Counted from the stretch's first letter, positions 43,814-52,979 are shown. The stretch is 64,000 nt of DNA from Ilyomonas sp963790435 (GCA_963790435.1 CAWBOI010000001.1:1860001-1924000); one strand, 5' to 3'. The notes: a model not told the origin generated them from the letters alone. Made by a program: numbers and translations.

Positions 43814-44401
43814 ATGAATCGTTACTTCATCATCTACAAACCATATCTCGTTTTGTCGCAGTTCACTTCGCAAAACGAGCAGAAAAATTTGTCTCACTTC
43901 TTCACTGTTCCCAAAGATGTGTATGCGGTTGGAAGATTGGATTACGACAGCGAAGGCCTGTTAATTCTAACCAACGATGCAATATTGAATCATCGTTTGC
44001 TGCATCCAAAATTCGAGCATGAAAGAGAGTATTGGGTGCAGGTAGATGGCGCGATAACAAACGAAGCTATCCAGCAATTGCAAAGCGGTATTGAGATCAA
44101 TGCAGATGGAAAAATGTACAAAACCAAACGGTGCAAAGCAAAGCGATTGAGCGATGACATTGTTGTACCACAACGCAACCCGCCGATCCGCGCTCGTAAA
44201 GCCATTCCCGCGCCCTGGATAAGCCTGATTTTAGGGGAAGGAAAGAACCGGCAAGTGCGAAAGATGACAGCCAAAGTTGGTTTCCCTACTTTGCGTTTGA
44301 TACGACAGCGAATTTTAAAAGTTGAACTGGGAAATTTAGGGCCGGGCGAGATGCTTGAACTGAGTAGAAAAACGATGTATGAAAAGCTGAATTTACTTTA
44401 G
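43814..44401 (+). CDS. RluE/RsuA-family 23S/16S rRNA pseudouridine synthase
   Basis: The 195-residue protein has the RsuA-family signature with the catalytic aspartate, VGRLDYDSEGLLILTND (about 41-57). The C-terminal GEGKNRQVRKMTAKVGFPTLRL block binds RNA. It lacks the S4 domain, as RluE does, and matches RluE in length. It would make pseudouridine in 23S rRNA; the exact site is inferred. The start at 43814 follows directly after a terminator hairpin. Confidence 0.88.
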   Translation: MNRYFIIYKPYLVLSQFTSQNEQKNLSHFFTVPKDVYAVGRLDYDSEGLLILTNDAILNHRLLHPKFEHEREYWVQVDGAITNEAIQQLQSGIEINADGKMYKTKRCKAKRLSDDIVVPQRNPPIRARKAIPAPWISLILGEGKNRQVRKMTAKVGFPTLRLIRQRILKVELGNLGPGEMLELSRKTMYEKLNLL

Positions 44402-44466
44402 CCACAAAGTATCAAAGCCGCGAAGGAAAGACTTTGCTTTAGTGATATTCTATGCTTGTTAGCTTT

Positions 44467-44982
44467 TCATTTTTTAAATAAACTTTGTGTCTTCATGCCT
44501 TTGTGGCTACTACTCTGCATTGCCTCATCGCGTTTCACTTTCTCCCAATATCTTTTAGCGACCATTAAAAAACCGAAGCTTTCACCGTCTTCTTTTTCTA
44601 AATGCTTGTGGTGCATTTTATGCGCCCACCGGATCACTTTTACATAACGGCTGTTGCTGCGCGTAAACCATTTAAAACGCTGATGAATGATGACATCATG
44701 CACTAAAAAATAAGCGGCTCCATACAGCGCTAATCCAATACCAACGCACACTACCCAGTAATTTTCATACATGCCACCCAGCATCATACACAGCCAGCTT
44801 GGAATGGCAAAAATGAAAAAGAAAGCATCATTTTTTTCAAAGAAACCGGGCTGCTTTTTATGATGATCTTCATGCAAATACCACAAAAAGCCATGCATCA
44901 CATATTTATGAATAAGCCACGTGGCACCTTCCATCAAAAAAAAGGTAAATAACACAATGAGTATGTACGGAAGCCATGTCAT
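44467..44982 (-). CDS. crtZ: Beta-carotene/carotenoid 3-hydroxylase
   Basis: The 171-residue integral membrane non-haem di-iron hydroxylase has four histidine motifs: HKYVMHG, HEDHHKK, HDVIIHQRF and HKMHHKH. All metal-binding histidines of the CrtZ/fatty-acid-hydroxylase family are present, and four hydrophobic segments can be placed. It hydroxylates the beta-ionone ring at C3. Its ATG overlaps the cruF stop by four bases, so crtD, cruF and crtZ form one operon for a monocyclic carotenoid of saproxanthin/flexixanthin type. Confidence 0.9.
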   Translation of the reverse strand: MTWLPYILIVLFTFFLMEGATWLIHKYVMHGFLWYLHEDHHKKQPGFFEKNDAFFFIFAIPSWLCMMLGGMYENYWVVCVGIGLALYGAAYFLVHDVIIHQRFKWFTRSNSRYVKVIRWAHKMHHKHLEKEDGESFGFLMVAKRYWEKVKRDEAMQSSSHKGMKTQSLFKK

Positions 44983-45692
44983 AAATTTATTCTTAATAAT
45001 AAGAAAAACAGAACCTGAACAAGGAACAAATGTACTGCCAGTTGGTTGCTTTTATCAAAAGGCAAGAGCCTGAAAATCGTTAATAATAAAGCCGAAACAA
45101 CAAACCAGCAAGCATAATTGTAAAACGGAATGTTGCCATGAATCCATTTCCAATAGCCCAATTTAACAGCAACCGGCTCGATGATAACATCAAAAAATGT
45201 AGCGAGTAATGCTCCATCTATCACCAATGAAATAAATTGTAAAGCAGGCTTTATATTGGCTTGCACATCGGCAAATTTCGCATTCATCTTACGGTATAAT
45301 TTATCAGTAGCAACACCGGTACAATAAATAATGATAAACCAGTTGACACCAATTAGTAAAGGCACATTTCCATATTGCCAACCCAACACTTTTCCATACT
45401 CATAATTGCCGAACAATACACCCGTGTTAACCCCAATCCATTCTACAAAAAAACCAATAAAAAAAGAGGCAAAAACAAACCCGAAGAAAGCTCTATTCCT
45501 TTGCCGTTGTGTAATGATGAGTAGCAATGTCATCAACACTAAATTCAAGGGTGTATTTTGAATGAACCATTCTTTATATGGCGAAAACAAAATGCCGATG
45601 GCACCGCTTACATGAAACAGCAACACAATAAATAAAGCTATCTTTTGAAGCATTGAATTATCAGTGCGCATGTTTCCATTTTTGTTTGTCAA
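44979..45692 (-). CDS. cruF: Carotenoid 1,2-hydratase (CruF family)
   Basis: The protein (237 residues from the first ATG) is of the DUF422/PF04240 family with about six to seven hydrophobic helices. Conserved patches are FFVEWIGVNTGVLFGNYEYG and GALLATFFDVIIEPVAVKLG. CruF hydrates the psi end of gamma-carotene to give the 1'-hydroxy group. The start is unclear: ATGs at 45692, 45671 and 45653 are in frame, and the last would avoid overlap with the crtD stop at 45661. Neighbours crtD and crtZ support the pathway. Confidence 0.85.
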   Translation of the reverse strand: MTNKNGNMRTDNSMLQKIALFIVLLFHVSGAIGILFSPYKEWFIQNTPLNLVLMTLLLIITQRQRNRAFFGFVFASFFIGFFVEWIGVNTGVLFGNYEYGKVLGWQYGNVPLLIGVNWFIIIYCTGVATDKLYRKMNAKFADVQANIKPALQFISLVIDGALLATFFDVIIEPVAVKLGYWKWIHGNIPFYNYACWFVVSALLLTIFRLLPFDKSNQLAVHLFLVQVLFFLLLRINL

Positions 45693-47163
45693 CAGCTACC
45701 AGCTCACTCATGATTTTTGCGCTTTTTAAACATAGCGGAATGCCACCGCCGGGATGCACGCTGCCGCCCACGAAATACAGTCCGGATAAGGCTTTGCTGA
45801 AATTGGGATGACGAAGAAAAGCTGCACTTTTGCTGTTAGAACTGGTACCATACAGCGAGCCCATAAAAGAAGATGTGTTGCTTTCAATCATGACCGGATT
45901 TAAGATGTGTTCGGTTTCAATGAGCGGTTCAATATCAGTGTGCAAGATGCGGTTTAGTTTTGCAATAATATTTCTTTTTAACTGTTGTTGCCATTGCTCT
46001 GAATATTGCCCAATATTAGCAGGTGCGTTCACCATTACAAACCAGTTTTCTTTGCCTTTTGGAGCTTGCACGTTGGGCTCGCATTTGCTGGTGATATTGA
46101 TATAAATGGTGGGATCATTGTACAAGATTTTCCTTGTGAAAATGTGATCAAATTCTGCTTTGTAATTCGCACTGAAAAAGATGTTGTGTAGTTCTACTTG
46201 CGGAAACGTTTCATTTATTCCCCAATAAAAAATAAAGGCGCTGCTACTGCGCTCCTGCTTCATGATTTGCTTGGCTCCCCTTTCATCGCGCAGCAAATTT
46301 CTATAAGTAAAATACACATCCATGTTACTTACTATAACATCAGCAAAATAGTTCTCGTTGTTAGCAACAAAACCTTTTACGGTATTACCATTGCAAATGA
46401 TATTTTGAACAGGAGTATTGAACTGAAATTGAACTCCCTTTTTCACTGCCAGTTTGTACAAAGCATCAGCAATGCTAATCATTCCGCCTTTTGGATAATA
46501 CACACCTTCGTTATACTCCAAATGAGGAATTACGCTTAACATGCCCGGCGCTTTGTAAGGATTGCTGCCATTGTAAGTAGCATACCGGTTGAACAATTGC
46601 ACTGTGCGCGCATCCTTAAAACTTTTTTGATTGATAGAATGAAAAGATGAAAACAAATAGCGCGGAGCCGTATGCAGCAAGGCTTTCAAGATGGGTGCTT
46701 TTACAAGTGTGCTTCTTTTATGCAGCGAATAATTTAAAAAAATGCTTCCTGTAGTTTCATACAATTGTTGCGAACGTGTGATGTATTGTTTTACTTCGTC
46801 TTTGTTTTCGCCCATTTTTTCGGATAACTCTTTTGCCAGCAAATCAGCGTTTGCAAAACCATTAATAATCGTTCCATCTTCATAAAAATATTTGCAGGCA
46901 ATGGGCACTTGTTGATATTGAAAATACTCTTCTATCTGTTCATTCGCCAGCTGAAACAACTCTTCAATATTGTGCGGTTGCGTAAATAAACTCGGTCCGC
47001 CATCAAAGCAATACCCTTTCTCAGTAAAGAAATTAATTTTACCTCCGGCACAGCTATTTTTTTCAAACACAGTTACGGCAAAGCCTTGCGCTGCAAGCCT
47101 TACAGCACTTGCCAACCCTGCTACGCCTGAACCGATAATGATGGCTTTTAATGGATGCGACAT
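45661..47163 (-). CDS. Carotenoid desaturase, CrtD/CrtI type
   Basis: The 500-residue flavoprotein has the N-terminal FAD motif AIIIGSGVAGLASAVRLAAQG and the C-terminal CrtI-family signature FVGGSVHPGGGIPLCLKSAK. The family covers phytoene desaturase (CrtI) and 1-hydroxycarotenoid 3,4-desaturase (CrtD). Lying directly upstream of cruF, CrtD is the more likely reading. It would insert the 3',4' double bond after CruF hydration. No crtB lies beside it, as would be usual for crtI. The distinction is inference. Confidence 0.82.
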   Translation of the reverse strand: MSHPLKAIIIGSGVAGLASAVRLAAQGFAVTVFEKNSCAGGKINFFTEKGYCFDGGPSLFTQPHNIEELFQLANEQIEEYFQYQQVPIACKYFYEDGTIINGFANADLLAKELSEKMGENKDEVKQYITRSQQLYETTGSIFLNYSLHKRSTLVKAPILKALLHTAPRYLFSSFHSINQKSFKDARTVQLFNRYATYNGSNPYKAPGMLSVIPHLEYNEGVYYPKGGMISIADALYKLAVKKGVQFQFNTPVQNIICNGNTVKGFVANNENYFADVIVSNMDVYFTYRNLLRDERGAKQIMKQERSSSAFIFYWGINETFPQVELHNIFFSANYKAEFDHIFTRKILYNDPTIYINITSKCEPNVQAPKGKENWFVMVNAPANIGQYSEQWQQQLKRNIIAKLNRILHTDIEPLIETEHILNPVMIESNTSSFMGSLYGTSSNSKSAAFLRHPNFSKALSGLYFVGGSVHPGGGIPLCLKSAKIMSELVAVDKQKWKHAH

Positions 47164-47290
47164 AATTGAAAAAGAGTTTCAAAGATACAGGGTTGATGAA
47201 AGCCTTTTGCGCCGTTACAACCGTTTTGAAAATCTTGGTAAAAACAAATCCGTAATGTTCTTTAGCTTTGATAACTGATTGTTGTTTGTC

Positions 47291-48310
47291 ATGAATATTT
47301 TTCAAACTTTATATGATGAAGTGTTTTCCTTTCTTGGTATCGGGCACGTAGTAGAAGTTGTTCGCAGCGGCGATTACAGCAGCCTGCTCACATTCGATGG
47401 AATACTTTCTGTCATCGCTCCTTTTATTCCGTTTTTATTAATTATTGAACTGGTTCGCGCAGCCATTTACAAACGCTTTAAAATTGATGATTACCGCATA
47501 CCTTTCTTCATTTTTGTAGCCAATCGTTTTGTTTCGCGCTTTATTTCCATTGCGATGGTTGCGCTTTGCATTGGCTTGTTTGAAAAGCACGCCATCTTCA
47601 CCACAACCTTTGCGTGGTATTGGCTGATTTATGGTTATGTGGTATGGGAGTTTGCGCATTTCATTTATCATTTTTTAGCGCACAAGGTTAGAATTTTATG
47701 GTGCCTGCATTCCACGCATCATGCGCCCGAAAACATGAACCTTTCTGTTACGTATGCGCATTTTTTTCTCGAAGCACCTTATGCTGATTTCATCCGTACT
47801 TCTATTTGCATTTTGCTGGGCGTCAATCCACCGTTGTTGTTCTTTATTATGTTTATTGATGGTACCTGGGGCGCGTTTATTCATGTGGGTGAAAATGTAA
47901 TGAAAGATGCGCGGATGGGCTTTTTAAACAAGTTCATTTTAACGCCTTCGCACCATCGTGTACATCATGCAAAAAACATTCAATACATTGACACAAACTT
48001 TTGCAACCTGCTGAACATTTGGGACCGCGTGTTTCATACTTTGCAAAAAGAAGAAAGGAACATACCGATTGAGTATGGCATTACGCGCAACATCAATCCG
48101 CGCAATTTTTGGGATGTTTATTTTGGCGAGATTTATTACTTAGCAAAAGACATCCGGCACGCACCGGGATTGAAAAACAAACTGCTTTACATCATCATGC
48201 CACCGGGCTGGAGCCATACCGGCGACCACAAAACGGCAAAAGTGGTAAAACAAAAATGGGTAGAAGAAAACACAATGCAACATGATGAGGAAGCCGTTAT
48301 TGGTTCATAA
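47291..48310 (+). CDS. Sterol desaturase/fatty-acid hydroxylase family membrane protein
   Basis: The 339-residue membrane protein (start MNIFQTLYDEV; an ATG four codons earlier also exists) has the di-iron histidine clusters HFIYHFLAH, HSTHHAPE and HHRVHHAKN. The first half has several hydrophobic helices (FIPFLLIIELVRAAI, ISIAMVALCIGLF). It would hydroxylate or desaturate a lipid. Divergent from the carotenoid operon, it may share regulation but is not a known carotenoid step. Confidence 0.85.
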   Translation: MNIFQTLYDEVFSFLGIGHVVEVVRSGDYSSLLTFDGILSVIAPFIPFLLIIELVRAAIYKRFKIDDYRIPFFIFVANRFVSRFISIAMVALCIGLFEKHAIFTTTFAWYWLIYGYVVWEFAHFIYHFLAHKVRILWCLHSTHHAPENMNLSVTYAHFFLEAPYADFIRTSICILLGVNPPLLFFIMFIDGTWGAFIHVGENVMKDARMGFLNKFILTPSHHRVHHAKNIQYIDTNFCNLLNIWDRVFHTLQKEERNIPIEYGITRNINPRNFWDVYFGEIYYLAKDIRHAPGLKNKLLYIIMPPGWSHTGDHKTAKVVKQKWVEENTMQHDEEAVIGS

Positions 48311-48371
48311 AAATGTTATGATGTTTTAATATGCGTATATTTCTAAAGCAATCCATTCCTCCTCTCTCGTT

Positions 48372-48379
48372 TACATTTG
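48372..48379 (+). promoter_or_regulatory. TACATTTG -7 element
   Basis: An exact TAnnTTTG match lies 18 bases before the threonine aldolase start at 48398, giving a leader of about a dozen bases. No clear -33 TTTG box is seen. Confidence 0.5.
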
Positions 48380-48397
48380 CACTGCAACAGCACAGCT

Positions 48398-49429
48398 ATG
48401 AATCACCTTATGTCTCTTGCCAGCGAAAACTATGCGGGCGTTCATCCCATTATTTTAGAAGCCATTATCAAAGCCAATGTAGGCCATGTAAAATCGTATG
48501 GCGATGATGAATATTCTTTACGTGCCATTGAACAAATCAAACAACATTTTGGCGATGATGCAGAAACGCATTTCACTTTTAACGGCACAGGCGCGAATGT
48601 GTTTGCATTAAGTGTAATGACACGTCCTTATCATGCCATTGTTTGCTCTGATGTTGCGCATGTGTATGAAAGCGAATCCACCGCTGTAGAAGCTTTTACC
48701 GGCTGTCGTTTGATAAGGGTAGCAACACAACATGGAAAGATTCTTCCTGATGCTTTGAAACAATCTATCATCAGAGTTGGCGATAAACATTACCCGCAGG
48801 CAAAGGTTCTTACCCTCACACAACCCACTGAATATGGCACCGTTTACACGCCTGAAGAAATGCAATCATTAATAAATATGGCAAAAACAAACGGCATGTA
48901 TGTACACATTGATGGTGCTCGTTTGTTTACTGCTGCAGCGGCTTTGGGCACTACTTTGAAAGCAGCAACAGCAGGTGCTGATGTTGTATCGCTGGGCGGA
49001 ACAAAAGCCGGAATGTTGTTTGGTGAAGCGGTTGTTTTTTTAAACAAAGAGTTATACAACGATAGTCAGTATTTTTTAAAAAGAAGTATGCAACTGGCTT
49101 CTAAAATGCGCTTCATTGCCTGCCAGTTTGAAGCAATGTTAAGTAACAATTTGTGGCGCGATATTGCGATGCACACCAACCATACAGCGCAACTGCTCTC
49201 CAGCCGTTTGCAACCGTTTTATCAAATAAAAATTACCCAGCCTGTTGATACCAACGCCGTGTTTGCAACAATACCTTTTGAGTGGAATGAACCTTTAAAA
49301 AAAGTGATGCCGTTTTATGTTTGGGATGAAAGCATCAATGAAGTAAGATGGATGTGTTCGTTCGATACGCAGCCCGAACAGATTGATGCTTTTGTGAGGA
49401 AAATAGAAGAATTGTCAAGGGGCAATTGA
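48398..49429 (+). CDS. Low-specificity threonine aldolase-like PLP enzyme
   Basis: The 343-residue fold-type I PLP protein is of the beta-eliminating lyase family (PF01212). The substrate/PLP region SENYAGVHP is at the N-terminus, followed by THFTFNGTGANVFAL and HIDGARLFTAAAALG with the PLP-contacting aspartate. The Schiff-base lysine is in SLGGTKAGMLFGEAVV. It would cleave threonine/allo-threonine to glycine and acetaldehyde. The start MNHLMSL is preferred; an earlier ATG adds seven residues and would leave no leader after the -7 box. Confidence 0.88.
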   Translation: MNHLMSLASENYAGVHPIILEAIIKANVGHVKSYGDDEYSLRAIEQIKQHFGDDAETHFTFNGTGANVFALSVMTRPYHAIVCSDVAHVYESESTAVEAFTGCRLIRVATQHGKILPDALKQSIIRVGDKHYPQAKVLTLTQPTEYGTVYTPEEMQSLINMAKTNGMYVHIDGARLFTAAAALGTTLKAATAGADVVSLGGTKAGMLFGEAVVFLNKELYNDSQYFLKRSMQLASKMRFIACQFEAMLSNNLWRDIAMHTNHTAQLLSSRLQPFYQIKITQPVDTNAVFATIPFEWNEPLKKVMPFYVWDESINEVRWMCSFDTQPEQIDAFVRKIEELSRGN

Positions 49430-49506
49430 CAATTGTTTAACCACCTTAGCTTTTGTTTTACCGTATATTTATTATTCAATAAAATAGTACAAAAACAAAC
49501 TTTATT

Positions 49507-50050
49507 ATGATGAAATACAAATTAATTACAGCCTCGCTTTTTTCCCTTTTGCTGTTTAGCCAGTGTACGCAGGCACAAACGAAAAATGCAAATTATCCGA
49601 CTCCGCAAACAACAACGGGTAGAAACAGCTTCCCGGTAAAACATACCGATGCTGAGTGGAAAGCCATGCTTACGCCTGAGCAATATAATATTTTGCGTGA
49701 GCAGGGAACAGAACGCGCTTTCACAGGTAAGTACGATCATTTTTACGAGCCTGGCACTTATTATTCAGCCGCATCGTTGCAACCGCTTTTCAGCAGCGAC
49801 ACCAAATTTAACAGTGGCACTGGCTGGCCTTCTTTTTATGCACCCGATCAATCCGGATGCAGTGAAGCTGGTAAAAGATGAAAGCTTTGGCGAAGTACGC
49901 TGGGAAGTGGTTGATAGCAAAACCGGCTCGCACCTTGGGCATGTGTTTGATGATGGTCCGGCACCTACCGGAAAGCGTTATTGCATGAACAGTGCAGCCA
50001 TGATATTTGTTCCGAAAGGTGGCAAGCCGCCTGTGAGTGCGAAGCAGTAA
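49507..50050 (+). pseudogene. Secreted MsrB methionine sulfoxide reductase, one frameshift
   Basis: The first frame (49507-49881) has a signal peptide with LFSQCTQAQ, possibly a lipoprotein, and the MsrB N-terminal half (WKAMLTPEQYNILREQGTER, then KFNSGTGWPSFYAP). The second frame has INPDAVKLVKDESFGEVRWEV and the catalytic cysteine in GKRYCMNSAAMIF, ending at 50050. One extra C in CCC at 49843-49845 breaks the frame. The first CxxC zinc pair is replaced (YYSAASLQPLF), as in zinc-free MsrBs. Repaired, it would be about 180 residues and reduce methionine-R-sulfoxide in the envelope. Confidence 0.8.
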
Positions 50051-50077
50051 AGTAAGCAAAAACAAACCTGTTAAAAG

Positions 50078-50108
50078 AAGCCGTTTCAAAACAGAAGCGG
50101 CTTTTGTT
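50078..50108 (+). terminator. Terminator after msrB
   Basis: AAGCCG (50078-50083) pairs with CGGCTT (50098-50103), followed by TTGTTTG. The stem is modest. A second hairpin at 50197-50222 may be the main stop. Confidence 0.5.
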
Positions 50109-50196
50109 TGTATTCAATTTTAGAAATGACGTAGAACAATCTGTTCTGCGTCACTTCTTGAAAAATAGAAATCAATTTAAAAAAGAGGTAAAAACA

Positions 50197-50222
50197 AAAG
50201 ACCGGCTTTATTGCCGGTCTTT
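50197..50222. terminator. Bidirectional terminator between msrB and lruC gene
   Basis: AAAGACCGGC and GCCGGTCTTT form a perfect 10-bp stem with loop TTTATT between two convergent genes. The left flank is GGTAAAAACAAAAG, a variant of the over-represented oligomer. Confidence 0.8.
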
Positions 50223-50252
50223 GTATTTGTTTATTAAGAGCTATGGGAATAA

Positions 50253-52316
50253 TTATTTATGATAAATGGAGCCGGCGTTGCGATATCCAGCCGTATTTTT
50301 ATACCAGTCTTTATACTGCGTGCCGCCAGATTGCGCCCATTGTAAGAAGTAATTATAGGCTCTGTTAATGGAAGTTCCTTCAACAGGGTAATCAAATTGT
50401 TCAACAAAGCTCAACGCCCAAGGCCATGCGTTTCTGCTCTTATAGTAATAACCTTGTGAAGGATGCGTATAATCTTGCTGAGTGCCGAACAATTTAATAT
50501 TGGCAAGATCGGTTTGTGCATTACCTGGCAAGTGTACTTCGTAGCCCCTGCGCAGGTTGCTGATGAGGAACGGATTGAACGGCGCTGTACCAAAAGTAGC
50601 TGGTGAAAGCGGAGTGGTAAAGCTTACATATACCTTCGCGGTATCGCTGGTTACAATTGGTCCGGCTTGCTGCGTGTTAATTAAAAATCCGTTTGGCTTG
50701 GTAGCGAGCGCCTGGTAATTATCAAACGGAATAATAACCGCTTTACTTTGTCCTGCTTCTGTACCATTAGCACTTTGTGTGATGTAACTGGAAACCAATC
50801 GTTGACCCGTTACCTGCTTAATAGCGCTGGCACTGAATGGGAACTGAATACCAAAACCATTTTGGAAGGTAGCACCGGCTGCTCTTACATAATAGTTGCC
50901 AAACAATTCTACCACATTGCCTCTGCCATTGGTAACATAATTGTAACGATAGTTAACCACCAAGTCGTTCATATCATAATCACCAGTGCCAGGCCATAAA
51001 TCTTCGAACGCCAGTGTACCCCATGCTGTTTGAGAAGGATAATAGTTGTTGAAAGCGCGTGCCGGATCGCTGGGGTATTGATCAAACTGGTCGCTGACAC
51101 CATCATGGTCAGAATCTTTGGTTGAATCAACAACCTGAACATTGTTATTGGAGATGGCAGTAATAGGATTTGAAGTCGCATAAAATACTACATCATTAAA
51201 ATCATGGTCGCAACCAGGATTTTGACGGTTCTGATCTTCAAACCCAATTAAAAACTTGCTTTCTTGTGGATAGGACAAAAGTACAGTGTGCTGTTGAAGG
51301 TTTGGATCGGTTTCAGGGTTTAAGTTTGCATCTGTAAATAACTTCATAGCACTGTTGTTTATCGTATGCGAATTCGCGTTCCAGGCATTCGACAACAAAA
51401 CAAATCCAATAGAAGTACCGGCATTATACCTTCCCAGTTTTACTTTACTGCCCGCTTGAAGATTGCCGCCAGAATTAGGTAATGAAGCATTTGGAAACAT
51501 GTAGTGTATGGTGTCTATATCACTTATCTTTTGAGGTATGCTTCCGGTTGGGTAAGTATAATAACCAACCGAATTTAAATAACCGGCTCCTTCGCTTACA
51601 AAGGTTATCCACACGTCAGCAGTTGCAGTTATATTAAGGTCAAGAGCATTGCCGGATTTTAAATATTCAGGGTGTGTAATAGCTACGTTCTTGGTTTCAG
51701 GAAGGGAAGAATTGACATACGACAAGAGTTGAGCACTGATAACATCTTTTTGTGGTTCTAAATAATTAGGAACACCACTATTGTCGTAAGTGCCCATATA
51801 CGAATACACGGTACTACCTGTTATATTCGATGAAAGCCCTAAGGATTTAAATTTAGAATCGGCAACTCTGTAACTGCTTTCTAAAATGTTAACTCCGTTG
51901 CTGCTACCACCAATGGTTGCAGTAACCATGTCGTTACTAATCAATGTTTTTGCGTAACGCATCAATCCTACATATTGAGGATCAATGGTTAAAGTGTCCA
52001 CATACTGCGGTACACTTATGCTTCCGGAAACAGCACCGTTGGCATCAGATATACCTGTAAAAATAGGCGAAGTGATTGTGGGATCGCCTGCATAAAAACG
52101 TACCGGAACACCAGCAATGGCTTCATCTCCATTGGTAGCCAGCTTTACATTAACGGATACCGTTTTGGTAGTACTGAAATTGAACGATATAGGTGCAATA
52201 CTGCTATCACCCGTTACCGGTGTTGGATTTGGATTGGCTTGCTTATCAGCGTACTTGTTACAGGAGCTTGCAATAAGAGCGGCTACAACCGCAAGACAGG
52301 AAACATATTTCTTCAT
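50253..52316 (-). CDS. LruC-domain lipoprotein
   Basis: The 687-residue exported protein has a lipoprotein signal with the lipobox cysteine in LIASSCNKY. A central DUF4114-like block contains LIGFEDQNRQNPGCDHDFND. A calcium-binding segment DSDHDGVSDQFDQYPSDP (about 395-412) precedes the LruC domain (about 420-687) with GDYDMNDLVVNYRYN. Acidic Asp/Asn loops suggest Ca-dependent folding. LruC-type proteins are surface lipoproteins of unclear role. It is a single gene with a terminator on each side. Confidence 0.85.
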   Translation of the reverse strand: MKKYVSCLAVVAALIASSCNKYADKQANPNPTPVTGDSSIAPISFNFSTTKTVSVNVKLATNGDEAIAGVPVRFYAGDPTITSPIFTGISDANGAVSGSISVPQYVDTLTIDPQYVGLMRYAKTLISNDMVTATIGGSSNGVNILESSYRVADSKFKSLGLSSNITGSTVYSYMGTYDNSGVPNYLEPQKDVISAQLLSYVNSSLPETKNVAITHPEYLKSGNALDLNITATADVWITFVSEGAGYLNSVGYYTYPTGSIPQKISDIDTIHYMFPNASLPNSGGNLQAGSKVKLGRYNAGTSIGFVLLSNAWNANSHTINNSAMKLFTDANLNPETDPNLQQHTVLLSYPQESKFLIGFEDQNRQNPGCDHDFNDVVFYATSNPITAISNNNVQVVDSTKDSDHDGVSDQFDQYPSDPARAFNNYYPSQTAWGTLAFEDLWPGTGDYDMNDLVVNYRYNYVTNGRGNVVELFGNYYVRAAGATFQNGFGIQFPFSASAIKQVTGQRLVSSYITQSANGTEAGQSKAVIIPFDNYQALATKPNGFLINTQQAGPIVTSDTAKVYVSFTTPLSPATFGTAPFNPFLISNLRRGYEVHLPGNAQTDLANIKLFGTQQDYTHPSQGYYYKSRNAWPWALSFVEQFDYPVEGTSINRAYNYFLQWAQSGGTQYKDWYKNTAGYRNAGSIYHK

Positions 52317-52465
52317 GATATTGAATGGTTTGTCAATAAGATAACGATTTCAATACCAAGATTTCTATAGGTGATAATCAACCAATTGCACAAGCTTATT
52401 TCAGTAAAATGTCCACCATATAGACATTTGTCTATGTGGTAGACACCAAAAATCTCTTTTATAAA

Positions 52466-52517
52466 AAAGATGCAAAAACAAAAGCCAGTAACTACTGGCT
52501 TTTGTTTTTGCATCTTT
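52466..52517. terminator. Perfect 25-bp hairpin between osmC and lruC genes
   Basis: Arms 52466-52490 and 52493-52517 are exact complements with a two-base centre. Each arm carries TGCAAAAACAAAAG or its complement. It lies 49 bases after the minus-strand osmC stop, where a terminator is expected, but the arm is much longer than needed for termination. Confidence 0.7.
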
Positions 52518-52565
52518 GATAAATCTATCTTTTATGCTTGTGCCTTGAACCGTCAATCTCTCATT

Positions 52566-52979
52566 TTATTGTACCAACGTTTTATCTACGGTAATGTTGG
52601 TGTTCAATAGCTTGCTGATGGGGCAATTGGCTTTTGCATCGTCAACACATTCATTCCATTTTTCTTCCGAAATACCGGGCACTTTTCCTTTTAAAATCAA
52701 ATGCGATTGTGTAATCGCACCATTATCAAGTGTTACTTCAGCAATGGTTTCTAAATAATCCGGCGTGAATCCTGCCGCACCGATCGAAAAGCTCAATTTC
52801 ATATTAAAGCAGCCCGCATGAGCCGCTGCAATTAACTCTTCAGGATTGGTTCCTGTTCCTTCTTCAAATCTCGATTTATAAGAATACTGTGTATTGTTCA
52901 GCACAGTGCTTTGTGTGGAAAGACGACCGCTGCCGTCTTTACCGGAGCCGTTCCAAACGGCTGTTGCTTTTCTTGTCAT
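52566..52979 (-). CDS. OsmC-family peroxiredoxin
   Basis: The 137-residue protein starts MTRKATAVWNGSGKDGSGRL. It has the two peroxidatic-type cysteines of the OsmC fold, the first in PEELIAAAHAGCFNMKLSF and the second in DDAKANCPISKLL. OsmC proteins reduce organic hydroperoxides with thiol donors. The start is the family start; an upstream ATG would overlap the divergent ogt gene. Confidence 0.9.
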   Translation of the reverse strand: MTRKATAVWNGSGKDGSGRLSTQSTVLNNTQYSYKSRFEEGTGTNPEELIAAAHAGCFNMKLSFSIGAAGFTPDYLETIAEVTLDNGAITQSHLILKGKVPGISEEKWNECVDDAKANCPISKLLNTNITVDKTLVQ

